In this document: in pieces, positions 1 to 5,809 of the stretch
How the letters are laid out: the number at the start of each line of letters is the position of its first letter
Position numbering within the stretch: the stretch's first letter is position 1
NCBI GenBank assembly: GCA_030611625.1
Contig: JAUWPK010000198.1
Span: 1-7,080, forward strand
From: Promethearchaeum sp.
GTDB lineage: Archaea > Asgardarchaeota > Lokiarchaeia > Sigyniarchaeales > Promethearchaeaceae
Direction: 5' to 3'
DNA length: 7,080 nucleotides
Position numbers and translations under genes: made by a program
The notes under the pieces: model-generated
Told to the model about the DNA's origin: nothing
The model's input: only the letters and a program-made list of their open reading frames with translations
Database searches by the model: none

Positions 1-1511
1 ATGAAGATTTTAATATTTTTTATAGATTTTAAAATTTTTAAGAATTTATCGACGATTTCTAAAGGAATTTGTTGATCTATCGGAAAACAACTATTGTTTA
101 ACTTAGTTTTAATTAAATCTGGAGATTCTGAAGTATCTAAAGCATTTTTCCAAATTTTCCACCATTTTTTAAAAATATTATAATTCTTTGCTTTTTTAGC
201 AATACTCATCTTTAAATAAATTCCGGCAGCAAATACCCTATCACTTGAGGGATCTGTTTCTATTGCGAAAGTAAGTGAAATTGGGGTAAATTTTGGAATG
301 CAATAAGAGTGAACTTTTCCAGGTTTTGGAGTTGTTATATCATTATTAATTAATGATTTAACTTTCATTTCTAATAATGGAAGTTCCGGGTATAAAGGAG
401 CTGGCGTATTTCCTACCTTTATTTTTTTTAATCCTCTATCTACGTCCCCTATTGTTTTAAATCCATAAGATTCTAATTGTTGGGAAATTGAATTAGAATT
501 AAAAGGGATTAATTTTAATGACCAATTTTCTGGATTATCCATATCACTCATACCCAGAGTCATTTTACAATCTTCCAGAAAGGGACAAAATCCGCAGTTA
601 GGATGGATATTAACTGATGAATCCTCAACTGCACAAGGGCTTAGTTTATGAAGATCTTGCAATTTATTTACAGTATTTGTAAAAATCCTATCTGATTCGT
701 TCCATGGAATTTTTAAGATTAATTCAGTAAAATTTGTTATAGTTTCAACATTTTTTAAATTATCTTCATTATATTTTGGGAAAATACCATTTTCGTTTAT
801 CGAAATAAAGTATTTTTTCTCTAATTTGTGATCATAAATAAAATGAGAAAAAGCTCTTAAATAGAGCATAATTTCAATAAAATGTTTTTTTCCTATATCT
901 TGTTCATCAATATTTTTTATATCTATTACATTTATGGATAGGCGATTATCTAGTTCATTGATAGGTAATTTCCGTTTTTCTCCGTTGGGTAAAAGTTCAT
1001 ATATATTTTCTTTTTTCTTCGCCTTAGAAATTTGTCTAATTAAAATTATATCTGGTCTTTGATCTGAAAATTTAACAGGTATTGGATCTCCCGGAATTTT
1101 AGTAGGAAATATAGATTGTTTAAATGAGATCGGAGTTTGAAATTCATTTTCTAAGAGTATTAAATAAGGTAATTTTCCATTATGAATTTCAGTGTAGAAA
1201 ACATTTAAATCATTGATTTTTAATTTAGATTGAATTATTTTTTTAGCTGATTTATCTCTTAAATATACTGTATTTAGTGATTTGATCAAAAAACCATAAA
1301 CTTTTTGTTCGTATAAATGACCGAGATTTAAAATATATTTATTTTCTCTTACAGGTCTTTTTAATTTGGTAATTTCTCGAATAGGTTCCATCCATTTTGG
1401 ATTATTTTTACATAGTTTAAGAAATAATTGGCGATCACATTTATCTTCAATAAATCTGGTAAAAAAATTTTTACCAAAATTTAATTTATCGCTTTTCTCT
1501 TTCTTCTCCAT
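1..1511 (-). CDS. RecB/Cas4-like PD-(D/E)XK iron-sulfur nuclease with RNase H-like C-terminal domain (partial, 3' end off window)
   Basis: Reading the minus strand from the ATG at 1511 gives 503 codons with no stop, cut by the left edge. An in-frame TAA lies five codons upstream and AAGGGA sits 8 nt before the ATG, so the start is firm. The N-terminal domain looks like a Cas4/RecB-type nuclease: C25 in DKCDRQLFL, motif H65/E68 in GHLYEQKV, D154 in RPDIILI, and D197-x-K199 in VIDIK. Three further cysteines, C306, C309 and C315 in CGFCPFLEDC, complete a C-terminal Fe-S clamp with C25. A linker leads to FAIETDP (residues 415-421), which matches the FDIET opening of the YprB-type RNase H-like domain in TM0106-family RecB-like nucleases. 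Here the first Asp is Ala416, so that second active site may be dead. Motif and domain order are seen; DNA cleavage is inferred from the family. The exact substrate is unknown. It probably shares a transcript with the TFB gene 33 bases upstream. Confidence 0.8.
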   Translation of the reverse strand, partial: MEKKEKSDKLNFGKNFFTRFIEDKCDRQLFLKLCKNNPKWMEPIREITKLKRPVRENKYILNLGHLYEQKVYGFLIKSLNTVYLRDKSAKKIIQSKLKINDLNVFYTEIHNGKLPYLILLENEFQTPISFKQSIFPTKIPGDPIPVKFSDQRPDIILIRQISKAKKKENIYELLPNGEKRKLPINELDNRLSINVIDIKNIDEQDIGKKHFIEIMLYLRAFSHFIYDHKLEKKYFISINENGIFPKYNEDNLKNVETITNFTELILKIPWNESDRIFTNTVNKLQDLHKLSPCAVEDSSVNIHPNCGFCPFLEDCKMTLGMSDMDNPENWSLKLIPFNSNSISQQLESYGFKTIGDVDRGLKKIKVGNTPAPLYPELPLLEMKVKSLINNDITTPKPGKVHSYCIPKFTPISLTFAIETDPSSDRVFAAGIYLKMSIAKKAKNYNIFKKWWKIWKNALDTSESPDLIKTKLNNSCFPIDQQIPLEIVDKFLKILKSIKNIKIF

Positions 1512-1544
1512 TAATTTTATCCCTTAATGTTAAATTCTCTTTTC

Positions 1545-2498
1545 TCAATTTAAATTTCTTTTTTTTTTTCTGAAACTATTCTCTGATACTCTATTTCTTC
1601 TTAAATAAATTTCCATTTCTTTAACACGGGATCTTAATGTGCAATCGGTTATTTTTGCTGCGGTAGAAACTTCTTTTTGAGATCTTGGGATGCTATTTAA
1701 CCTACAAGCAATATATACACCAGCAGCAGCAATACCTTTTAGTTTAAAACCAGAAATATTAACAGAATTTTTGAAAATGTTTATTATTTTGCGCGCTATT
1801 TCATTTATATCCTGATTAACCCTTAACGATGAACATATTTGAGGAATATGCATATTTGGATCGTTAGATTTTTCTGACAAAGATCGAATATTTAACAATT
1901 TTCTAACAGTGTAATAATATTTATTAGCAAGACGGATAGAGAAATCGGAATTTCCTATAATTTCAGTTAAACCTAACGGGTTATTTTCTTGTTTTATAAT
2001 TTGGTAAAAACTAACAGTGGCAATAAGTTTTATATAATGATTTTGAAATACATCCTGTTTGATTATCTTTTGGAATAGGTTTATTGATCTTTCTTTTATT
2101 GATTTTCCAACGTTATGTAAAGCAGTAATTCTATTAATCTCATTAATTCCTATTTTTTCTCTTCTTTCATTCCATGAAATGTTATGTCCTCTTCTTAAAG
2201 CACGTATCAAATCCTGTGAGAAATTTCGATCTTTTCGTTGATATGTATGAAAATTATCTATATTCGGGCTCCAATTGGTATAATTTTGAGAAATAACTAG
2301 GTGTTCATCGATTACAAGACCACATTTTTTGCATATAGTGTCTCCAGTAATAATATCTATAACCAATTCGTGTTTCAAGCAATAATTGGGAATTTTTCTT
2401 TTTGATGTTGCGACAAAATTTCTATATCTAGGGATTTTGGTTAAACTTACGGATTTTCGGATTTTTTGAGACGGGATATCTTCTATCTCTACAGCCAT
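1545..2498 (-). CDS. tfb: Divergent transcription initiation factor B (TFB, TFIIB family)
   Basis: 317 residues. TFB bridges TATA-bound TBP and RNA polymerase at archaeal promoters. The zinc ribbon is C40-x2-H43 ... C56-x2-C59 followed by GLVIDEHLV. Two cyclin-like repeats follow. The first (about 120-205) is strongly diverged. The second (about 225-303) is well kept, with GFKLKGIAAAGVYIACRL and RSQKEVSTAAKITDCTLRSRVKEM matching the family's GIAAAxxYIA and TQKEIAxxAxVTxxTIRxR signatures. Oddities are an extra basic N-terminus of about 38 residues before the ribbon, a B-reader/linker region (66-105) without the usual EWRxF and GLST-type motifs, and a basic tail (RKKKRNLN) encoded across an A11 run. 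An AAGGA sits 4 nt before the ATG. Family membership is clear; that it is a specialised paralog rather than the housekeeping TFB is inferred from the divergence. It is followed after 33 bases by the nuclease gene. Confidence 0.93.
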   Translation of the reverse strand: MAVEIEDIPSQKIRKSVSLTKIPRYRNFVATSKRKIPNYCLKHELVIDIITGDTICKKCGLVIDEHLVISQNYTNWSPNIDNFHTYQRKDRNFSQDLIRALRRGHNISWNERREKIGINEINRITALHNVGKSIKERSINLFQKIIKQDVFQNHYIKLIATVSFYQIIKQENNPLGLTEIIGNSDFSIRLANKYYYTVRKLLNIRSLSEKSNDPNMHIPQICSSLRVNQDINEIARKIINIFKNSVNISGFKLKGIAAAGVYIACRLNSIPRSQKEVSTAAKITDCTLRSRVKEMEIYLRRNRVSENSFRKKKRNLN

Positions 2499-2528
2499 AT
2501 ATTCCTTAAGGAAATGTTGAATTTTTAT

Positions 2529-2587
2529 GTGAACAGATTGAAGGTTTTTTAGATTTTTTTATCGGAGTTTTAAAATATTCAGTTCAC
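2529..2587. repeat. Inverted repeat pair GTGAAC/GTTCAC flanking the TFB promoter
   Basis: GTGAAC at 2529-2534 and its complement GTTCAC at 2582-2587 are 47 bases apart. Extending outward, 9 of 11 positions pair (ATGTGAACAGA against AAGTGAACTGA). The putative TATA element of the TFB gene lies between the arms. This layout would suit a pair of regulator sites, but in an AT-rich spacer a chance match of this size is possible. Confidence 0.35.
2566..2580 (-). promoter_or_regulatory. Possible TATA element for the TFB-nuclease unit
   Basis: The minus strand reads GAATATTTTAAAACT here, an AT-rich TATA-like core about 70 bases before the TFB ATG, downstream of the bcp terminator. It would give a leader of roughly 45 nt. 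It is weaker than the promoters of the polyferredoxin and bcp genes because no clear BRE precedes it, and the spacer is AT-rich throughout. Confidence 0.35.
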
Positions 2588-2591
2588 TTTC

Positions 2592-2619
2592 AAAAAATAA
2601 AAAAAAAAATCGAAAAAAA
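2592..2619 (-). terminator. T-run terminator downstream of bcp
   Basis: On the minus strand three T tracts (7, 11 and 6 bases) follow the bcp stop within 45 bases, with no GC-rich hairpin. This is the usual form of intrinsic termination in archaea. It separates bcp from the TFB gene. Confidence 0.65.
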
Positions 2620-2631
2620 TGTGAGCTTTTA

Positions 2632-3072
2632 TTATTTTAGATTATAATATTCATTTAATTCTTGATTGTGCTTTGTTGGGGATACTTTTTCAAAAACTTT
2701 TTCAATCTGCCAATTTTCGTTAATTAACCAAGTCCTCCTTTTAACTCTACTATTCTCCAAAGCCCCAAAACTTTTCGCTGCTTTCTTTTCAGGGTCAGAA
2801 AGCAATGTAAAATGAAGTTTGTGTTTCGAAGTAAATCTTTTGTGAGATTTTACAGAGTCCGGACTTATACCAACAATCTTAATTCCCTTTTTGGTATATT
2901 TTTCAATAGAATTCCCAAAGTTTCTTGCTTCAATTGTACACCCTGGTGTGTTATCCTTAGGATAAAAATATACAATGATTTTTTCTCCCTTATAATCATT
3001 TAATTTAATTAAATTCCCTTCTTGGTCATTTAATTCAATATTTTTTGGTGCGTTATCGCCTTCTTTCAACAT
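2632..3072 (-). CDS. bcp: Bcp/PrxQ-type peroxiredoxin lacking the usual resolving cysteine
   Basis: Thiol peroxidase that reduces H2O2 or organic hydroperoxides in the cytoplasm. From the ATG at 3072 it has 146 residues and begins MLKEGDNAP, the normal Bcp N-terminus; a TTG eight codons upstream (3096) gives a longer frame but is unlikely to be the start. The active-site motif is YFYPKDNTPGCT (residues 35-46) with peroxidatic C45. Thr42 and Arg113 (KRRTWLIN) match the conserved TxxC and Arg of the family, and LLSDPEKKAAKSFGA is the expected central segment. Classical PrxQ proteins carry a resolving Cys five residues after the first; here that position is Arg50 (CTIEAR), and C45 is the only cysteine in the protein. 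It should therefore work by a 1-Cys mechanism with an external thiol partner (inferred). It has its own promoter and terminator. A decayed relative lies at about 4200-4290. Confidence 0.93.
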   Translation of the reverse strand: MLKEGDNAPKNIELNDQEGNLIKLNDYKGEKIIVYFYPKDNTPGCTIEARNFGNSIEKYTKKGIKIVGISPDSVKSHKRFTSKHKLHFTLLSDPEKKAAKSFGALENSRVKRRTWLINENWQIEKVFEKVSPTKHNQELNEYYNLK

Positions 3073-3150
3073 ATTAATACAATATATATTTGACAAAGCA
3101 AGCTAAATAAAATCATCCCAAATAATTAAACACTTTAATTTGGAAAAACG

Positions 3151-3166
3151 ATATAAATTAGTTTTT
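3151..3166 (-). promoter_or_regulatory. BRE/TATA promoter of bcp
   Basis: The minus strand reads AAAAACTAATTTATAT, a purine-rich BRE followed by a TATA box, centred about 83 bases before the bcp ATG. Transcription would begin near 3128 and leave a leader of about 55 nt. The core closely resembles the promoter before the polyferredoxin gene (ACTAAAATTTATAT), which supports the call. Confidence 0.5.
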
Positions 3167-3203
3167 CTTTTATTGTTATACTCGCAGTAAGCTACCCAAA
3201 AGT

Positions 3204-3229
3204 AAAAAAAATTAAGAATTTCAAAAAAA
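3204..3229 (-). terminator. T-run terminator of the polyferredoxin gene
   Basis: On the minus strand tracts of 7 and 8 T residues begin about 5 bases after the stop codon of the 3235-4077 gene. There is no GC-rich hairpin, as is usual for archaeal terminators. Confidence 0.6.
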
Positions 3230-3234
3230 GTGCT

Positions 3235-4077
3235 TTATTTCCTTTTCATTTCAATTGCGTTTTGTGGACAAATTTCAACACAACGATTACAAAGATAGCA
3301 TTCACCTTTGAGGGAGTCACGTTCTGCTTCTTGAGTTGGGCAAATTTTTTCGCATAACCCACAATCATTACAAGCATCTGTTCTTCGAAGTTTAAACAAA
3401 CTAACTCGACTGGTGAAATCAGCTAAAGCACCAAATGGGCAGAAAAGTCGACACCAAGGACGATAAATAAAAATACTTGTTATAATAATAATTCCGATAA
3501 GAATGGCGGGAATTCCCACTATCGGAAATCCAGGATTTTTAATTATCTTAAATCCTTCAAAAACATTTAAATATTGAACAACAGCTAAGCCCCAGACTAT
3601 TCCCGATATGATAAAGATAATAAAGTAGCCTATCCGAATATAAAATGCAATTTTCGGGTTCAAATAAATTGTTTTTTTATTCTTTTGATCTTTTAAATTG
3701 GATTTAAATTGAAATTTTGACATTAATTCTTGAATAGCTCCTAAAGCACATGCATAACCGCAGAAAATCCGGCCAAAGAAAAATGTTGTCAACAGTAAAA
3801 TCGCGGTAATGTTAAAAGATCGTAAAATTAGGAGCAATGTTTCTCCCATCTCGATTCTCATTATAAGGTTTTGAAAAGGAAGAACCGGGTTGGGTTGGGC
3901 TCCAAAAATAATTCCTGTTACAATGAAAACGATTGTTAATATAATAATAGAAGCAATTTGTATAAGCTTTTTCTTGTATACTAGAATTAAGGTAACTACC
4001 ATAACAAGAAGCCAGATAATAGCTGTAAGAATCTCTGATATTGGCTCAGAGCCAGGGGTATGTGATTGAAAAATCAT
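3235..4077 (-). CDS. NapH/MauN/CcoG-like membrane polyferredoxin (4Fe-4S binding)
   Basis: 280 residues; an in-frame TGA three codons before the ATG fixes the start. About five hydrophobic segments (17-35, 39-60, 82-101, 144-169, 185-204) place it in the cytoplasmic membrane. Two Cys pairs of the NapH/NosR type follow helices: C106-x3-C110 in GRIFCGYACALGA and C209-x3-C213-P in YRPWCRLFCPFGALADF. The C-terminus is a soluble two-cluster ferredoxin domain: C236, C239, C242, C246 and C260, C263, C266, C270, each cluster ending in CP. The family passes electrons between membrane quinols or soluble donors and a partner reductase. No partner gene is adjacent, so the acceptor cannot be named. The first CxxxC is followed by Ala rather than the usual Pro. 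Family assignment is firm; the specific subfamily and pathway are not. Confidence 0.9.
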   Translation of the reverse strand: MIFQSHTPGSEPISEILTAIIWLLVMVVTLILVYKKKLIQIASIIILTIVFIVTGIIFGAQPNPVLPFQNLIMRIEMGETLLLILRSFNITAILLLTTFFFGRIFCGYACALGAIQELMSKFQFKSNLKDQKNKKTIYLNPKIAFYIRIGYFIIFIISGIVWGLAVVQYLNVFEGFKIIKNPGFPIVGIPAILIGIIIITSIFIYRPWCRLFCPFGALADFTSRVSLFKLRRTDACNDCGLCEKICPTQEAERDSLKGECYLCNRCVEICPQNAIEMKRK

Positions 4078-4113
4078 AAAATTTCACGTTAGATTAGTTA
4101 AGAATAGGAATTA

Positions 4114-4128
4114 ATATAAATTTTAGTT
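4114..4128 (-). promoter_or_regulatory. BRE/TATA promoter of the polyferredoxin gene
   Basis: The minus strand reads AACTAAAATTTATAT, a BRE-like element running into a TATA box centred 40 bases before the ATG at 4077. Transcription would start near 4091, giving a leader of about 14 nt. No Shine-Dalgarno is visible before the ATG, consistent with a short leader. Confidence 0.6.
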
Positions 4129-4199
4129 CTTTCATTTGAATTACTTCATTACCTTTAGCGTTAAAGGCTTTAGTTTATAAATGTTCGGAATAGAATAAT

Positions 4200-4290
4200 T
4201 ATCCATAATTTTCCCATATGTTCATTTAATATAATTACCACTTGATCATTTATTTCATATTTTTGGTGCTTTATCTCCTTCTTCAAATAA
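4200..4290 (-). pseudogene. Decayed 5' part of a second bcp-like peroxiredoxin gene
   Basis: The minus strand near 4287-4264 reads as EEGDKAPK, against KEGDNAPK at the start of the intact Bcp; 21 of 24 bases match there. Similarity continues with small gaps: ATGAAATAAATGATCAAG matches the Bcp stretch coding for ELNDQ, but small indels put stops in frame, and the start codon is gone. A weaker, frame-shifted echo may extend to about 4090 (AKGNEV and ELKFILI resemble the KKGIKIV and KLHFTLL segments of Bcp). This is therefore a degraded duplicate or relic, not a working gene. The core match is seen directly; the extent of the tail is inferred. Confidence 0.6.
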
Positions 4291-4372
4291 AATAATTGCA
4301 ATCTTTGAATTTTACCTAAATTTTAAAAGATGCATATTTTTATAATCAGCGGAGAGATTTTATAGAAGAAAT

Positions 4373-4386
4373 AGGGTGAAAACCCT
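4373..4386. other. Perfect 5-bp hairpin with GAAA tetraloop
   Basis: AGGGT-GAAA-ACCCT forms a perfect stem capped by a GNRA-type loop, six bases before the proposed promoter of the surface-protein gene. It is the most GC-rich patch of this spacer. It would only be in an RNA if transcription started further upstream, for instance from the TATA-like TTTTTATAAT at 4338-4347. Role unknown. Confidence 0.35.
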
Positions 4387-4391
4387 CCCAA

Positions 4392-4404
4392 TTTCTTTAA
4401 ATAA
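4392..4404 (+). promoter_or_regulatory. TATA promoter of the surface-protein gene
   Basis: TTTCTTTAAATAA is a TATA-like core centred about 50 bases before the ATG at 4449. Initiation about 26 bases downstream would give a leader of roughly 20-24 nt. No Shine-Dalgarno is evident. Confidence 0.5.
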
Positions 4405-4448
4405 GTATCACGAGATTAATTAATTACAACTTAAAAAGTTGAATTATC

Positions 4449-5612
4449 ATGAAACCTAATAAAAAGCTATTGGGAATACTTTTAATTGGAGCTTTTTTAA
4501 TTTCTGTTGGTATGACTCTTGGAGTTTCTTATCAACAGCAAGATGAATTGCCCCTTTTTAATGAAGTAGAAGATCCAGAAAATCCTGAAGACGGCGAAGA
4601 CGATGAAGATGATACTGATGACCCTGAAGGTACTAATGATTCTGGTGAAGAAGATGAAGATGAAGATGACGACGGCGTGGAAGATGAATTTGAAGATGAA
4701 AATGAGCGCGAGGTTAAGGTAGAATACGATGAAGACGAAATTCAAATTGAATCACAATTGAAAAATGGGGAAAGTAAAGATCAGTTCCAGATCAAAGTTG
4801 AAGCGGGTGACGATCTTGGTATTAAACTTGAATATGAATCAGATATTACTACTGATGGCGTAGAAACCGAATTGGAATTAGAATTTAAAGTTGTATTTAA
4901 ATCCTTAATTGAATTTGTTGATTTGGATGGTGATGGTTTATATAATCCAGATAATGATACTGAAATTCAGGAATATATGCTTGAAGATTTTAGTCCAATT
5001 GAATATACACCTATAGTACAACCTGATAACTCCACTTTACATTATTTAAAAATAAGCACTGTTGATAATGTTTTCACAGCTCATCTTTTTGTAGCAGGAG
5101 AATTCATGAATCTTAACGCAACAACTATCACTCCAACTGAAGTAAAAATTGATATTGAAATTTCAGATTTTCCATATTTAGATAATGCTTCACAGCTGGC
5201 TCTTTATACCAAATTGGAAACAGAATATGAAATGGAAATCGATGAGGAAACCGAAGATGAGGAGAATGGTTATGTTGAAAATGAAAGTGGACTTGTTACA
5301 GAAATGAATGGATTTATGGCAGATTTTACTTGGGCAGAAACCGCCACAGTTGATGGTGTTGTTATGAATGTTTCTACAACACCACTTGATAGCGATGATG
5401 ATGATTCTAACCATGAAAAAATGTATATAATTTATCCAAGAGGAACACACATTTATCACGACCCTCGGATTGGAATGGTAGGAATTTTACTTGATACATC
5501 TTCACCTTCTCTCTTAGAAAGCATTCCAGGATTCCCATTATGGACATTATTTGCATTTTCAACTGCAATTGTTGCTATGATTGCTATTAAAAGCAAAAAG
5601 AATTTAGTCTAA
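4449..5612 (+). CDS. Secreted acidic surface protein with C-terminal IPGFP-type membrane/sorting anchor
   Basis: 387 residues; in-frame TGA two codons upstream makes the ATG firm. Layout: signal peptide (MKPNKK then hydrophobic 7-27), a highly acidic low-complexity stretch of Asp/Glu (about 40-97), a beta-rich body (about 98-350), and a C-terminal tail with I359-P-G-F-P, hydrophobic 363-380 and KSKK. That tripartite end resembles archaeal CTERM sorting signals (PGF-CTERM, and similar tails in Asgard surface proteins), so the protein is probably exported and tethered outside the cell. D158-L-D-G-D-G-L-Y-N-P-D168 is an EF-hand/dockerin-like calcium loop. A second acidic patch is at 262-272 and DSDDDD at 314-319. 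There are no cysteines, and several NxS/T sites (N169, N194, N223, N246, N278, N307) could be glycosylated. I do not recognise the body as a known enzyme. Calcium binding and surface location are inferred. Confidence 0.88.
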   Translation: MKPNKKLLGILLIGAFLISVGMTLGVSYQQQDELPLFNEVEDPENPEDGEDDEDDTDDPEGTNDSGEEDEDEDDDGVEDEFEDENEREVKVEYDEDEIQIESQLKNGESKDQFQIKVEAGDDLGIKLEYESDITTDGVETELELEFKVVFKSLIEFVDLDGDGLYNPDNDTEIQEYMLEDFSPIEYTPIVQPDNSTLHYLKISTVDNVFTAHLFVAGEFMNLNATTITPTEVKIDIEISDFPYLDNASQLALYTKLETEYEMEIDEETEDEENGYVENESGLVTEMNGFMADFTWAETATVDGVVMNVSTTPLDSDDDDSNHEKMYIIYPRGTHIYHDPRIGMVGILLDTSSPSLLESIPGFPLWTLFAFSTAIVAMIAIKSKKNLV

Positions 5613-5615
5613 AAA

Positions 5616-5644
5616 GATATAAATTCCTTTTTTTTTTTTATATC
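5616..5644 (+). terminator. T12 terminator of the surface-protein gene
   Basis: A run of 12 T (5628-5639) begins 16 bases after the stop codon. The short arms GATATA (5616-5621) and TATATC (5639-5644) flank it and could pair weakly. The T-run alone is a good archaeal terminator. Confidence 0.7.
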
Positions 5645-5683
5645 ATTATCAATGTAATTCGTTTTTGTCGCCGTTTCCAGAGG

Positions 5684-5704
5684 GTTGAATTGAAATCCTT
5701 CAAC
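5684..5704. repeat. Short inverted repeat in the left part of the IS
   Basis: GTTGAA (5684-5689) and TTCAAC (5699-5704) are perfect complements with a 9-base loop. It could be a transposase recognition structure or a simple hairpin; nothing else in the sequence decides. Confidence 0.35.
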
Positions 5705-5773
5705 AATTTCTTTGATTCATTTCATCCAAACGATATTATTTTTACTACTCTAGTCTATCGGCAAAAGAGGGGA

Positions 5774-5794
5774 TTAATTTAAAAGCTAAGCTTT
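5774..5794 (+). promoter_or_regulatory. Transposase promoter region with AAAGCT-A-AGCTTT palindrome
   Basis: TAATTTAAAA (5775-5784) is a TATA-like core centred about 30 bases before the transposase ATG, which would make the mRNA leaderless or nearly so. A perfect palindrome, AAAGCT (5782-5787), A, AGCTTT (5789-5794), abuts it and lies between the TATA core and the expected start site, where a bound protein would block initiation. Promoter and repression are both inferred. Confidence 0.4.
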
Positions 5795-5809
5795 CTTCCT
5801 AAAAATTAT

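Larger units (their letters stand above)
4078..4448. other. 371-base divergent intergenic region
   Basis: No intact gene is visible on either strand. It contains the polyferredoxin promoter at its left end, the bcp-like relic in the middle, a small GAAA-loop hairpin at 4373-4386, and the promoter of the surface-protein gene at its right end. The rest is AT-rich sequence in which I see no further structure. Confidence 0.7.

Noticed and set aside
1..1511. Reading the nuclease as a CRISPR Cas4 gene
   Set aside because: It is far longer than Cas4, has a second RNase H-like domain, and no cas gene or repeat array is present.
1559..1569. A11 run (minus strand) near the 3' end of the TFB gene as a programmed slippage site
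   Set aside because: Slippage would change only the last few basic residues, so a function is unlikely; it may however be a sequencing-error hotspot.
2059..2241. 60-codon open frame on the plus strand inside the TFB gene
   Set aside because: It is antisense to a clearly conserved protein and has no recognisable domain; a shadow frame.
2812..3003. 63-codon plus-strand open frame inside bcp
   Set aside because: Opposite strand of a conserved peroxidase, no motif or promoter; a shadow frame.
3073..3096. Longer bcp start at the TTG at 3096
   Set aside because: The family's N-terminus begins at the ATG at 3072 (MLKEGDNAP), and the eight extra residues have no counterpart in Bcp proteins.
4567..4740. 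GAT/GAA-rich stretch considered as a tandem repeat or CRISPR-like array
   Set aside because: It has no constant unit or spacer structure and is explained by an Asp/Glu-rich stalk in frame.
4497..4745. 82-codon minus-strand frame, hydrophobic, opposite the acidic stalk
   Set aside because: The Phe/Ile-rich composition is simply the complement of GAT/GAA repeats; not a membrane protein gene.
5190..5459. 89-codon minus-strand frame inside the surface-protein gene
   Set aside because: Antisense shadow with no start signal or conserved motif.
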